Source: Algoriphagus sp. AGSA1
GTDB lineage: Bacteria > Bacteroidota > Bacteroidia > Cytophagales > Cyclobacteriaceae
Reading direction: 5' to 3'
NCBI RefSeq assembly: GCF_021390545.1
Contig: NZ_JAJUWR010000020.1
Location: 54,441-118,440 of the forward strand
Length of the DNA: 64,000 bases
How positions within the stretch are numbered: position 1 is the stretch's first letter; each line of letters starts with the position of its first letter. Under the pieces are notes generated by a model. The model was not told the origin of the DNA and ran no database searches. It saw only the letters and a program-made list of their open reading frames with translations. Made by a program: the position numbers and the translations under genes. Below, piece by piece: positions 1 through 9,095 of the stretch.

Positions 1-1
1 T

Positions 2-1489
2 CCTGCCGATGGATTTTCTGATGTAGGTAAGGGGCCTTTGGTTGAAAATGAGAATTACGTGAGGAGCATAGCTTATTATCATAAAACCGAAATGATTTAT
101 GCAGGAGTGGGTTCTAAAGCACACCTTATCGAAATCAACCCCAAAACAGGAGAAAAGAGGGACATCCTTCCTGAAAAATACCAAGGCTATGAATTTGTTT
201 ATGGGTTGGAAATTGTTCCTGGGATAGATGGAAATGACCGCTTGTTCGTCTTGCTGACCAATGGCAGTGTGACGCTGGTTTATAACCTGAAATCAGGTGA
301 ATTCGAGCAGGAAATAGAAAGGATGGATATGCGTTCTATTACTGGAGTACCTAGCGGGGATGCTGTTTATTATACTTCTGGGGGTTCTTTGAAAAGATTC
401 GACCCTGCCTTTTCAGAAGCTAACGCTGAGGTTTTGGAGGATGAAGTTGGTACTGCCAACGCCTTCAGCATGGGAAATGAAGGTGAAGTATATGTGTTGA
501 CTTCTGGCGCAAACCTGATTAAATATGACCCGAAAAGCAGGCGGTTTGATAAAACTAAATTAAACGTACCAGGCCAACCTATACCGATCCAGTCTTTAAT
601 GTATGGTCCGGATGGAAACATTTGGTCGGGAGGTTACCTAGCAGGGGGAAATGCTACCTATAATCCCTTAACCGGAGAGCATAGATTCCTACCGGGACTT
701 GACCAGACTGAGGGGATGTCATATCAAGAGGATAAGATATATTTTGGAGTCTATCCCAAAGGTAAATTCTATGAATATGACATCAGAATTCCATGGGATC
801 CAAAAGGGGGAAACCCAAGAATGCTTGGACAAATCCCTAACCAAAGCAGGTCATTTGCGCAAGTTAGTATCCCTGAAAAAGAGATGGTGGTTTTTGGGAT
901 GATCCCTGAATACGGTAAACTTGGGGGTGCCTTAATCACTTACGATCTTAACAGCGACGAACTAAAAGGTCATCCAAGTCCAGTTGATTCACAGGCTATT
1001 TCAGGTCTTATCTATACAGGTGAATACGTTTTGGTAGGTACTACTATTTCCGGTGGGCTAGGAATAAAGCCTACAACTACAGAAGCGGTTTTGGTTGGAT
1101 GGGATCCGGAAACTGGCAAAAAGCTTTTTCAGACTGTTCCTATTCCAGGAGCCTCAGCCTTAACAGGTTTTATTAAAGGTCCTGACGGTAATATATGGGG
1201 AATGGGAGATGGAACTCTTTTTAAATTTGACCCGATAGGCAGGAAGGTTGTCAATACGCATAAAATGTATGAATTTCCGGAGTTTAAAAGCCACATCTGG
1301 AGAAGTTCTTTTCTTATCTTACATCCAGATGGTCATGTATATGGAACAGATAACAAGAAGCTTTTCAGGATTGACCCAAAGTCAATGATCTTAACCGAGC
1401 TGTCTGATAAGGCAGGTTTACTGGTCATGGATAATCAGGGAACGCTTTTCTTCCGAAGGGGTACGGATCTTTGGTCGTTCAGGCCGTAA
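2..1489 (+). CDS. Beta-propeller repeat protein, 5' end outside window
   Basis: The reading frame is open to the first base, so the true start lies upstream of the window; a TTG at 38 is only an internal candidate. About 495 residues are visible. The protein is made of repeated blade-like segments with recurring GPDGNIW and HPDGHVYG motifs, the pattern of NHL, SMP-30 or streptogramin-lyase type propellers. No catalytic motif could be assigned. It ends in a TAA at 1487 and is followed 49 bp later by a Gfo/Idh/MocA oxidoreductase on the same strand, so the two may be cotranscribed and act in the same sugar or uronate pathway. That role is inference. Because the N-terminus is missing, export cannot be judged. 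Confidence 0.75.
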   Translation, partial: PADGFSDVGKGPLVENENYVRSIAYYHKTEMIYAGVGSKAHLIEINPKTGEKRDILPEKYQGYEFVYGLEIVPGIDGNDRLFVLLTNGSVTLVYNLKSGEFEQEIERMDMRSITGVPSGDAVYYTSGGSLKRFDPAFSEANAEVLEDEVGTANAFSMGNEGEVYVLTSGANLIKYDPKSRRFDKTKLNVPGQPIPIQSLMYGPDGNIWSGGYLAGGNATYNPLTGEHRFLPGLDQTEGMSYQEDKIYFGVYPKGKFYEYDIRIPWDPKGGNPRMLGQIPNQSRSFAQVSIPEKEMVVFGMIPEYGKLGGALITYDLNSDELKGHPSPVDSQAISGLIYTGEYVLVGTTISGGLGIKPTTTEAVLVGWDPETGKKLFQTVPIPGASALTGFIKGPDGNIWGMGDGTLFKFDPIGRKVVNTHKMYEFPEFKSHIWRSSFLILHPDGHVYGTDNKKLFRIDPKSMILTELSDKAGLLVMDNQGTLFFRRGTDLWSFRP

Positions 1490-1538
1490 GTGATAAGCAA
1501 GTGGTTAATGCATATACTAATTAAGATCAGTTACTCGT

Positions 1539-2546
1539 ATGGTACAGCATAATGACTTCATGGATTTATCCAGAAGGAGGTTTTTAAAGAAATCCGCGAT
1601 TTTCGGGGTTGGAGCGGGATTGGATTTAGGTTCAATCCCCCACTTCGGCAATGCTTCTATCAGGATTGGGATCATTGGCTTGGATACTTCCCATGCAGTA
1701 GCATTCACAAAATTGTTTAATGCTGAAAATCCCCTAAAAGAATTTGAGGGATTCAAAGTGGTATCTGCTTTTCCTTATGGCAGTATGAAAATTTCATCGA
1801 GTATGGAGAGGATTCCGGAATATACAAAGGCTGTCCAGGATATGGGAGTAAGAATTTCAAATTCCATAGAGGAACTTCTGGAAGAAATAGATGTCGTTCT
1901 TCTTGAAACCAATGATGGCAACCTTCACCTAGAGCAGGCAAGAAAGGTTTTTAAAGCGAATAAACCTCTATTTATTGATAAGCCTGTGGCGGCGAATTAC
2001 AAAGAAGTCAAGGCGATTTATTCCGAGGCTCAGGAGAGCGGGGTACCACTATTTTCTGCTTCTTCTCTGCGATATCAGCAAAATGTACATGCCATACGTA
2101 ATGAGGACTTACTCGGCAAAATTATCGGCTGTGATACATTCAGTCCTGCTGAAATAGAACCAGGCCATAGCGACCTGTTTTGGTATGGAATTCATGGGGT
2201 GGAAATGCTTTTTACTGTGATGGGGCCCGGGTGTGAATCTGTTAAGAGGATTTATAGCCATGATGCGGACATAGTAGTAGGAAAATGGGCTGATGGAAGA
2301 ATCGGGACTTTTAGGGGAATGCGTACAGGTGTACATGACTATGGTGGGACTGCCTTCGGGACAGGGGGCAATCTTACGCTGGGTTCCTTTGACGGCTATG
2401 AAGCCTTGGCAAAGCAAATTGCCCGGTTTTTCAGAACCAAGGTTTCACCGGTTGATTTTACTGAAACCTTGGAAATCTATGCCTTTATGGATGCTGCTGA
2501 AAAAAGTAAATTGCAAGGAGGAGCAGAAGTACTATGCACGATATGA
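1539..2546 (+). CDS. Gfo/Idh/MocA family oxidoreductase with Tat signal
   Basis: The N-terminus carries a twin-arginine motif (SRRRFLKK) followed by a hydrophobic stretch, so the protein is probably exported folded by the Tat system. A Rossmann segment follows (IRIGIIGLDTSHA), and the family's EKP-type motif appears as IDKPVAANY, with its Lys at the usual catalytic position. At 335 residues it is somewhat short for the family. Two starts are possible: ATG 1539 and ATG 1560. The second places the twin arginine five residues in and is equally plausible. Family members are NAD(P)-dependent sugar or polyol dehydrogenases, but the substrate cannot be read from the sequence. It follows the beta-propeller gene closely on the same strand. 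Confidence 0.85.
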   Translation: MVQHNDFMDLSRRRFLKKSAIFGVGAGLDLGSIPHFGNASIRIGIIGLDTSHAVAFTKLFNAENPLKEFEGFKVVSAFPYGSMKISSSMERIPEYTKAVQDMGVRISNSIEELLEEIDVVLLETNDGNLHLEQARKVFKANKPLFIDKPVAANYKEVKAIYSEAQESGVPLFSASSLRYQQNVHAIRNEDLLGKIIGCDTFSPAEIEPGHSDLFWYGIHGVEMLFTVMGPGCESVKRIYSHDADIVVGKWADGRIGTFRGMRTGVHDYGGTAFGTGGNLTLGSFDGYEALAKQIARFFRTKVSPVDFTETLEIYAFMDAAEKSKLQGGAEVLCTI

Positions 2547-2803
2547 TAGATGAAGGCGATCTCCATTTGGGGTTTCATCTATTGGTATACTTTCCAGCAA
2601 TCTGATGGCTAATAAGGTAAATGCGGTGTTTTGAAGAAATGATCTTCTGGTAATTTTTTTGTATGGGCTTCGCAGCTCACTATATACAAGTTCTGTATTT
2701 GAGGTTCATCTGGTTACGGGTGGATCACAAGATGAGTTAGACCTAGTAGAATATGATATTACTTGTATCATTTTCTTATAATAGATGATTTTAAAACAAT
2801 ACT

Positions 2804-2980
2804 ATTTTTCCATTCCTTTTTCCGCCAATTTAGCCTGATCCCGTCACACGAGGCAAGAGACTACGGCATAAAGCTTGCGCTCTTGCCCTTGCTGGTTTAT
2901 TCCGTTTCCTCTTGCACTTAGTGCCGGTCTCAGGCTGGCGCAGCTTCATAAGTATTTGTCAAACCAAAACACAAAAGACT
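2804..2980 (+). repeat. Copy of the ardC leader
   Basis: This stretch is nearly identical to 36245-36421, the leader of the intact ardC gene. It keeps the outer stem GGCAAGAG (2852-2859) pairing with CTCTTGCC (2880-2887). The inner CGGC-ATAAA-GCCG hairpin is damaged here, reading CGGCATAAAGCTTG. The 257 bases before it, from the oxidoreductase stop, show no gene or clear signal. Confidence 0.8.
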
Positions 2981-3141
2981 ATGAAAAGGCATACAAAAAC
3001 GTCGCTAAGAGAAATGGGGGGTATTCCTTTTGAAGAGGAAGGGATAACTTACAAAAAGCGAAAGGATCATCCGGTATCTTCCAGAAGTTTAATGAACCGA
3101 TCATTGAAGAACTCGAACAAGTGTGATTCCCCGATTATTAT
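2981..3141 (+). pseudogene. Decayed ardC fragment
   Basis: An ATG at 2981 follows the duplicated leader exactly as in the intact gene at 36422, and the first residues (MKRHTKTS) resemble MKTQVKTS there. After a frameshift near 3060 the +1 frame reads KGSSGIFQKFNEPIIEELEQ, clearly homologous to the ArdC segment KGSSDIYRKFTDLIIEKLEQ. A TGA at 3124 then ends it just before the conserved IPW motif. The rest of the gene is missing. A 40-codon frame (3154-3276) follows that I do not recognise and that may be meaningless. The remnant abuts the 3' end of the convergent MocR gene. Confidence 0.75.
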
Positions 3142-3267
3142 TGATGAAGAACAATGCAGGGTACCCGTTCACATATTAAAAGCAACAATTGGACAGAACT
3201 ATTGTATAAATTCCTGCAGGAAAAGTTTGCCACAACGGATTTGCAGGTTGATTTCCCCGAATATGAA

Positions 3268-4686
3268 TCAGTCTAATAGTGGTACAAGAGTTTTTATTCC
3301 CGTTTCCAGTTGATCTTCTGTCAACGAAGCAAAACCAAGCCTTAACCCCATTATCGGCTCCCTATAACTGTATTTGTCAGGGGTTAAAATTAAAATCCCT
3401 TTTCTTTCCAACCGGGCTGCCAGATCAAAAATATCGATCTCTTTTTTTGGTTTCAGCCAAAAGGCAAGGCCTCCGTTTGGTTTTTGGAAATCCACCCTGG
3501 TATTCAGATGTGCTGTGAGCAGATTTTCAAAGTAGTCTCTTTTTTTCAAATAAATGGCACTCACCCTTTTCAAGTGCCGCTTAATCGCCCCTTCTTTAAT
3601 GAGTTCTAATACAGCCTGTTCCATCATGGAATCTCCCTGGACATCTATTATTTTACGCAGTGCCACTATTTTATCTGTCAAGGTTTGATTTGTGAATAAA
3701 TATCCTATCCGCAGTGCAGGAGCGACAATTTTACTCATTGTTCCGATATAAACATAGTTGTCTATATGTGCCAAACTTCCAACAGGAAAAACCGGTCGGG
3801 CCGCAAAATGGAACTCGTGATCATAGTCATCTTCAATCAGGTAGAAATTATGGATATTACTAAGCTCAATGAGTTCATATCGTCTCTTTATACTAAGAGT
3901 TACCGTAGTGGGGAACTGATGATGTGGAGTTATATAAATAGCTTTGATGGTATGCTTTTTTAAGATCTCCCTTATTTCCTCTACCACGATGCCTTGCTCA
4001 TCCACCCCGACGGGAACCAACTTTGCCCCGGCATTTTCAAAGGCTAGCCAAGCAGGTTTATAGCCCGGATTCTCAATTATCACCATATCACCTTTATCAA
4101 TTATACAATGGGAAGTCAGGAACATCGCCATTTGGCTACCACGTGTAACTACAATTTGGCTTGGATCTGTAGTAAGATTTCGTTTGAAATTCAGCATTTG
4201 GCTGATGGCTTCTCTAAATGGGTAATCGCCTTGAGCCTCTGAGTATCCCATCAGTTGCCTTCTTCCTTTTCGGCTAAAAATTTCTCTGTAAGCCTTGGCT
4301 AACGCATCAATTGGGGCAAGTTTGCTATCTGGAAAACCATCGTCAAACACGATAGAAGGTTTGGGGTTTGGTCTATTCTTCTCCGTCGGATAATCAATAT
4401 CCTGAGAAAAAACTCTTGAACCGGCAGGAAGGATTTCCGCTACAAAAATTCCTTTACGCTCAACCGTAGTCAACCAACCTTCGATCAAAAGTACATTAAG
4501 GGCTTGCACTACGGTGTTACGGTTAACTTTTAATAGGCTGGCAAGTTTACGGCTACCTGGCAGACAATCACCGCTTTTAAGTTTGTTCTTTTTGATGGCA
4601 TCTATAATCGCATCAGCTATCTGTAAATAAACAGCTTTTGTATCCTTCAAGTCAAGGTCGATTTGGAGTTCCCAAGGTCTAAGCAT
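3268..4686 (-). CDS. MocR-type GntR/aminotransferase regulator
   Basis: This 472-residue protein has the MocR (PdxR/GabR) two-part layout. An N-terminal GntR winged helix-turn-helix covers about residues 15-85 (SGDCLPGSRKLASLLKVNRN), a linker follows, and the C-terminal fold-type I aminotransferase domain covers about 120-470. The PLP-binding lysine is probably that in the TMSKI motif. Such proteins use PLP and an amino compound as effector and usually regulate neighbouring metabolic genes. It is transcribed divergently from the cupin at 4785 with 98 bp between them, so it probably controls that gene and perhaps the DapA-like lyase. Length and domain order are normal for the family. Confidence 0.88.
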   Translation of the reverse strand: MLRPWELQIDLDLKDTKAVYLQIADAIIDAIKKNKLKSGDCLPGSRKLASLLKVNRNTVVQALNVLLIEGWLTTVERKGIFVAEILPAGSRVFSQDIDYPTEKNRPNPKPSIVFDDGFPDSKLAPIDALAKAYREIFSRKGRRQLMGYSEAQGDYPFREAISQMLNFKRNLTTDPSQIVVTRGSQMAMFLTSHCIIDKGDMVIIENPGYKPAWLAFENAGAKLVPVGVDEQGIVVEEIREILKKHTIKAIYITPHHQFPTTVTLSIKRRYELIELSNIHNFYLIEDDYDHEFHFAARPVFPVGSLAHIDNYVYIGTMSKIVAPALRIGYLFTNQTLTDKIVALRKIIDVQGDSMMEQAVLELIKEGAIKRHLKRVSAIYLKKRDYFENLLTAHLNTRVDFQKPNGGLAFWLKPKKEIDIFDLAARLERKGILILTPDKYSYREPIMGLRLGFASLTEDQLETGIKTLVPLLD

Positions 4687-4784
4687 CTGGACTATCTGTT
4701 TTATTTAAAACTGAGCCACTAAGATAGTCCAAATATTTCAGATTTTTGTTTCGCAATAACGCAACAACTTAAAATTTTCAGAAA

Positions 4785-5246
4785 ATGAAACTTGAAGAAA
4801 AGCAATTCAGCTCAAAGGATTTTCATGAAACATTTGACCGTCCTAGGTATGTAAAACCCACTAAGCTCATCCACAAAAATGTGGAGCAGGCCGGCCAACA
4901 TGACCAATTTTCCACCGAAAGGAAGCATCCCGTATTCTTTGTTGACTTACCGACCAAAAATGTCAGTATGACAATCGGAGGACTTTTAAATGACCAAATC
5001 ACCAACCGCCACCGACACACTTACGAAACAGTTTTATATGTAATTGAAGGGGAGGGCTGGACAGAAATTGAAGGAGAAAAAGTGGAATGGCAGGCAGGTG
5101 ATGCTGTATATATTCCTTCCTGGGCTTGGCACAGGCACGGAAACCGCAGCCGCAAAAAAGAAGCAAAATACATTGCATGCGAAAATGCACCACAGTTACA
5201 AAACTTGGGAGTAGCCCTTCGAGAAGAAGAAGGCCGAGACCTGTAA
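4785..5246 (+). CDS. Cupin domain protein
   Basis: This 153-residue single-domain cupin has the first cupin motif at NRHRHTYETVLYVIEGEG, which carries metal-binding His residues and a Glu, and the second motif around GDAVYIPSWAWHRHGN. It probably binds a divalent metal. Proteins of this size act as sugar isomerases, dioxygenases or small-molecule sensors, and the sequence does not separate these. It is divergent from the MocR regulator and ends just before an intrinsic terminator, so it appears to be monocistronic. Its target is probably a small carboxylate or amino compound, inferred from the neighbours only. Confidence 0.8.
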   Translation: MKLEEKQFSSKDFHETFDRPRYVKPTKLIHKNVEQAGQHDQFSTERKHPVFFVDLPTKNVSMTIGGLLNDQITNRHRHTYETVLYVIEGEGWTEIEGEKVEWQAGDAVYIPSWAWHRHGNRSRKKEAKYIACENAPQLQNLGVALREEEGRDL

Positions 5247-5250
5247 ATTA

Positions 5251-5282
5251 AAAATGTCCCTTCCTGGAAAGGGACATTTTTT
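5251..5282 (+). terminator. Intrinsic terminator after the cupin gene
   Basis: A perfect 12-bp stem, AAAATGTCCCTT (5251-5262) with AAGGGACATTTT (5269-5280), encloses a 6-base loop and runs into T residues. It starts 5 bases after the cupin stop codon. Confidence 0.9.
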
Positions 5283-5392
5283 CAAACTAAACTGATTCAT
5301 ACGATGAAATCGAGTATGTCGTAAACGACACTCACAGAGATGATTATAATCCTGCGAGATTCCATCTGACCATTAAAAGAAATTATATATAG

Positions 5393-6274
5393 ATGAAAAA
5401 TATACCTTTAAAAGGAATTATTGCCTATCCGATTACACCATTCGACATAGATGAGAAAGTTGATATTCCGCTTTTTAAGACTATGGTAGAAAGGCTTATT
5501 GCCAACGGTTCACACGGCATCGCGCCTCTGGGGAGCACAGGAGTTCTTCCATATCTTACCGATGAAGAGAAAGAAGCGGTTACGGAAGCTACTATCCAAC
5601 AAGTAAATGCACGTGTTCCTGTAGTGGTGGGCGTTTCCAACCTGACAACAGAACGCACCGTTTACCACGCCAGGTTTGCGGAAAAAGCAGGGGCAACTGC
5701 CTTAATGATTATTCCAATGAGTTATTGGAAATTAACCGATGATGAAATAGTTAAGCACTATGATGCTGTTGCCGAACAGGTTTCTATCCCGATCATGGCT
5801 TATAATAATCCTGCCACCGGTGGAGTGGATATGTCTCCTGCATTGCTTAAACGGTTGCTTCAGATACCCAATGTCACTATGATAAAGGAAAGTACCGGAG
5901 ATGTTCAGCGGATGCACTACCTACGAAAAGAACTGGGGGAAGATGTAGCATTTTATAATGGTTCAAATCCATTAGCTCTGGCTGCATTTGCAGCAGGTGC
6001 AGCCGGGTGGTGCACAGCAGCTCCTAATCTGATACCCAAGCTGAACTTAGGACTTTATGAAGCCATGGTAAAAAGCGATTTACCATTAGCCCAAAAAATA
6101 TTCTACGAGCAGATTCATTTATTAAGGTTTATTGTAAACAAAGGGTTGCCCAGATCAATTAAAGCAGGGTTAACGATTATAGGAGAAGAAGGTGGAAATT
6201 TAAGAAGTCCATTAAAACCACTTTCATCCATTGAATCACAGGAATTGAGGTCGATCCTAACTACACTCAGGTAA
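5393..6274 (+). CDS. DapA-family (dihydrodipicolinate synthase/NAL type) lyase
   Basis: This 293-residue TIM-barrel protein has the landmarks of the DapA/NanA class I aldolase family: GSTGV where DapA has GTTGE, the catalytic Tyr in MAYNNPATG and the Schiff-base Lys in MIKESTGD. Family members condense or cleave pyruvate with an aldehyde. In sugar-catabolic settings they often act on 2-keto-3-deoxy sugar acids or sialic acid. With uronate and carbohydrate genes nearby, a keto-deoxy-acid aldolase is a reasonable guess over lysine biosynthesis, but the substrate is not determined by what can be seen. It has its own terminator downstream. Confidence 0.85.
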   Translation: MKNIPLKGIIAYPITPFDIDEKVDIPLFKTMVERLIANGSHGIAPLGSTGVLPYLTDEEKEAVTEATIQQVNARVPVVVGVSNLTTERTVYHARFAEKAGATALMIIPMSYWKLTDDEIVKHYDAVAEQVSIPIMAYNNPATGGVDMSPALLKRLLQIPNVTMIKESTGDVQRMHYLRKELGEDVAFYNGSNPLALAAFAAGAAGWCTAAPNLIPKLNLGLYEAMVKSDLPLAQKIFYEQIHLLRFIVNKGLPRSIKAGLTIIGEEGGNLRSPLKPLSSIESQELRSILTTLR

Positions 6275-6278
6275 AATG

Positions 6279-6303
6279 AAGTGGGACGAAAGTCCCACTT
6301 TAA
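6279..6303 (+). terminator. Intrinsic terminator after the DapA-like gene
   Basis: A 9-bp stem, AAGTGGGAC (6279-6287) with GTCCCACTT (6292-6300), has a GAAA loop and a short T stretch. It begins 4 bases after the stop codon. Confidence 0.8.
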
Positions 6304-6752
6304 TAGCCCTTTATTCAAAATTAATTCCATCCTTTTCGGTTAGCATATCGGTTTCCTTTGGGGTGAAAAGAGGCATTACGTATTGAGAAATGAAGTGATA
6401 ATTTTAGTGGTTATTTCTATATCCACCACCATCCTATGATCCCAGAATCCCTGGCCAGACAATTTTTTGTGATGCACAAACATTTTTTACGTATATCGGC
6501 CATAGATGATGAGCTGGGGATAAGCGGGAAGTTATTATCTTTTACGACTTCCGGATTGGATCTGTCCTATGCATTCGGAATGCTTCAGAAATAAGCATAG
6601 TCTATAGGATAGAATTCTGAAAATTTAAGGCTATTACCCCAATGTGTATTGTCTCCAACACCCTACTTTACTTTACATTCGTTACTTTCGTAGTAAGGCA
6701 AACCGTAAAAAATATCAAGTAAGTGGGGCAACATTTTGAAAATAACGATAAC
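6304..6752. other. Intergenic stretch without a confident gene
   Basis: This holds only a 52-codon frame (6436-6594, plus strand) beginning MIPESLARQFF, which I do not recognise; it could be a gene relic. The last 100 bases should contain the promoter of the GntR gene. No copy of the operator motif found in front of the PUL genes was seen here. Confidence 0.4.
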
Positions 6753-7535
6753 ATGAAACCAAAATTCATATCTATTAGTGAAGATATCATTGAGAAAATA
6801 AAATCCAGGGAATTACAACCGGGAGATAGGGTGCCCTCTGAGAATGAACTGATAAAACGATATGAAGTAAGCAATACTACAGCCCGCAAAAGTCTTCTGG
6901 AAATCGAATCTAGAGGTTGGGCCCAGCGAATAAAGGGAAAAGGGACTTTTGTTTTGAACAGGAACGAAGATCATCGCATTCTCCGCACTCTGGGGTCTAT
7001 TGATTCTACCCGGAGGGGGTTCAATGAGAGTTTGAAGGCAGAAGGTTTTAATCCGAAAAATATTGTACTGGAAAAAACAATATTAAATCACGGGGTTTCC
7101 TCTGAGATCAGTGGAAAGCACTATATCATGGAAGGCCCTATTCTCAAAATCCATCAAGTGCGCTATGCCAACGATATTGTGCTGAAAGATGAAATTAAGT
7201 ACATTTCTCTCAAGCTTTGTCCCAAGATTAATAAGATGTCTACCGAGATTTCATATTTCAAAATCTACGAAGACAAGTACGATCTTAAGATCTCAGATAT
7301 TAAACAAAACCTTAGCACAATGATCCTGATGCCTCAAGCAGAAGGAAATAATTTTGAAGTTTCGGATCCTTTGCCTGCCTTTGTGCTTGACAGTGTAGTT
7401 CTGTGTTATTCAGATACAGTCGTTGAAATTGAGAAATCTTACTATCGTGGAGACAAATATAAATTTGCCATTGTCGCCAATCCCGAATATTATAGCGAAT
7501 CGTCTACTCCAGAAACAAACCATGCAGACAAATGA
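6753..7535 (+). CDS. GntR family regulator (HutC/UTRA type), PUL regulator
   Basis: The protein has an N-terminal winged helix-turn-helix (about residues 5-70, with ELQPGDRVPSENELIKRYEVS and a GKGTFV wing) and a C-terminal UTRA ligand domain from about residue 90. I chose ATG 6753 because the domain starts directly with KFISISEDII; the longer GTG frame from 6723 adds ten residues unlike the family. HutC-type regulators bind short palindromes and are released by a sugar or sugar phosphate. It is the first gene of the PUL, in the same direction as the transporter and susC. Four copies of a TTAnnGCnnTAA-type site occur downstream and fit such a regulator. Binding itself is inferred. Confidence 0.85.
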   Translation: MKPKFISISEDIIEKIKSRELQPGDRVPSENELIKRYEVSNTTARKSLLEIESRGWAQRIKGKGTFVLNRNEDHRILRTLGSIDSTRRGFNESLKAEGFNPKNIVLEKTILNHGVSSEISGKHYIMEGPILKIHQVRYANDIVLKDEIKYISLKLCPKINKMSTEISYFKIYEDKYDLKISDIKQNLSTMILMPQAEGNNFEVSDPLPAFVLDSVVLCYSDTVVEIEKSYYRGDKYKFAIVANPEYYSESSTPETNHADK

Positions 7536-7612
7536 TTATCTATTGTGAAAAATAGCTTGGCACTGTTTTTTTTATAAATACTTTTCCTACAAATGGAATT
7601 ACGTTGTTGATG

Positions 7613-7625
7613 CTTAGTGCGTTAA
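7613..7625 (+). promoter_or_regulatory. Putative GntR operator 1 (far upstream of MFS gene)
   Basis: Exact copy of CTTAGTGCGTTAA with palindromic core TTAnnGCnnTAA, 168 bp before the transporter start. A TATTTTTTG stretch just after it resembles the Bacteroidota -7 element with one extra T. Confidence 0.6.
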
Positions 7626-7776
7626 TATTTTTTGTTGCCGAACGCTCTTCTGCCATCCATAAATTTCGTAAACACCTATTTAATTGATATAATTATCGGG
7701 GTTGCGCTAAAAATTGAAAATTAAATCTCGATTATTTGTTTTTAATAAATCAAACTTCTATTATTGAAAAATAATA

Positions 7777-7789
7777 CTTAGAGCGTTAA
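7777..7789 (+). promoter_or_regulatory. Putative GntR operator 2 (adjacent to MFS start)
   Basis: CTTAGAGCGTTAA, one base different from the other three copies. It ends 4 bases before the transporter ATG, so a bound protein would cover the translation start and the 5' end of the message. The preceding ATAATA is shared with the copy at 14901. Confidence 0.6.
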
Positions 7790-7793
7790 GCTG

Positions 7794-9032
7794 ATGAAAG
7801 CAAAAATACGATGGTTTATACTTATCCTGGTCTTCATAGCTACAGGTCTTAATTTTCTCGACAGACAGGTGCTGTCAATGACCATTATTAAGATACAGGA
7901 TGAGCTGAACATTACTGATGTGCAATACGGCATAATTAATACTAGTTTCCTTATCAGCTATGCGTTGATGTTTACTATCGGTGGACGGTTGATTGATAAA
8001 ATCGGAGGAAAACTTGGGCTTGCACTTTCGGTTGGGATATGGTCTACAGCAAGTGTTTTACATGGGGTGATAACCGGGTTTTATCATTTACTTGCTTTTA
8101 GGTTTCTGCTCGGAATAGGGGAAGGGGGATGCTTTCCCGGTGCTGCCAAAACGGTATATGAATGGTTTGGAAGAAAAGAACGTGCACTGGCAAACGGGAT
8201 TGCCATTGGCGGTTCTGCAATCGGCGCAGTAGTGGCCCCGCCTCTTACCATTCTTATTTCTTCCACCTATGGCTGGCGTTGGACCTTCATTATTCCTGGG
8301 CTGTTCGGCATTCTATGGGTGTTGGCATGGGTAGCAATCTCATGGAGAAACAAGGGCGGCGCCACTCAGGACCAAGAAGTAAATGCCCCGGTCGAACGGG
8401 CAGAAGGAATATCATTTCGTGAGATCATAAAAAACAGATCGGCACGTGTCTTAGTCCTAATGCGTTTTTTATTGGATCCGGTGTTCTATTTTCTCATGTT
8501 TTGGGTGCCCAAGTACTTAAGTGAGGAACGTGGACTATCCTTTGATAGGATTGGAGAGCTTTTCTGGATACCGTTCATGGCGCTTGGAGTTTCCAACATC
8601 ATAGGGGGATGGATATCCGATAAATTGATTGCGAACAACCTTTCGGTAAATGCTGCCCGGAAATGGGTTATGGGGTCTGCAGCCCTACTCACCCTGATTG
8701 CGCCTTTTATTTCCCGGGTTTCGTCGGTGGAACTTGCTGTTGGGTTTATGGCAATAATGATGTTTGCCCACGGATTTTGGATCACCAACTATATCACTGC
8801 CATCTCGGATATATTTGGAAAATATGCGACCTCAACGGTAGTGGGACTGTCCGGAACTGCCGGGGCATTGGCTGGAGTGCTGGTCAATCCTCTAATTGGA
8901 ATGGTCGTGCAAAATTATTCCTATGGGCCGCTATGGTTGGTAGCAGGGATCATGTACCCTCTTACTTTTCTCATTATGCTCATTTTCATCCCTAACTTAA
9001 ACCCTTTAGCTGTGCGAGTTCTATTAAGATAG
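7794..9032 (+). CDS. MFS transporter, ACS (hexuronate/anion:cation symporter) type
   Basis: This 412-residue inner-membrane protein has about twelve hydrophobic segments. The N-terminal part fits the ExuT-like ACS group: NFLDRQVLSM after helix 1, a GGRLIDKIGGK loop between helices 2 and 3, and FRFLLGIGEGGCFPGAAK in helix 4. ACS members import hexuronates, glucarate or similar organic anions with protons. Here it would take up the mono- or oligosaccharide product released by the outer-membrane and periplasmic PUL proteins. Its start is flanked by an operator copy, and susC follows after 63 bp with another operator copy between. Confidence 0.88.
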   Translation: MKAKIRWFILILVFIATGLNFLDRQVLSMTIIKIQDELNITDVQYGIINTSFLISYALMFTIGGRLIDKIGGKLGLALSVGIWSTASVLHGVITGFYHLLAFRFLLGIGEGGCFPGAAKTVYEWFGRKERALANGIAIGGSAIGAVVAPPLTILISSTYGWRWTFIIPGLFGILWVLAWVAISWRNKGGATQDQEVNAPVERAEGISFREIIKNRSARVLVLMRFLLDPVFYFLMFWVPKYLSEERGLSFDRIGELFWIPFMALGVSNIIGGWISDKLIANNLSVNAARKWVMGSAALLTLIAPFISRVSSVELAVGFMAIMMFAHGFWITNYITAISDIFGKYATSTVVGLSGTAGALAGVLVNPLIGMVVQNYSYGPLWLVAGIMYPLTFLIMLIFIPNLNPLAVRVLLR

Positions 9033-9059
9033 GAGCATAAGGATTTTAGTGACATTTTA

Positions 9060-9072
9060 CTTAGTGCGTTAA
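9060..9072 (+). promoter_or_regulatory. Putative GntR operator 3 (susC)
   Basis: Exact copy of CTTAGTGCGTTAA ending 23 bases before the chosen susC ATG at 9096. Confidence 0.6.
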
Positions 9073-9095
9073 CGTTGAAATTTATTATTGAAGCT

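Noticed and set aside
2912..3313. 133-codon frame over the ardC remnant
   Set aside because: The frame starts inside the leader and departs from the ArdC frame after about 30 codons; the homologous reading is in another frame.
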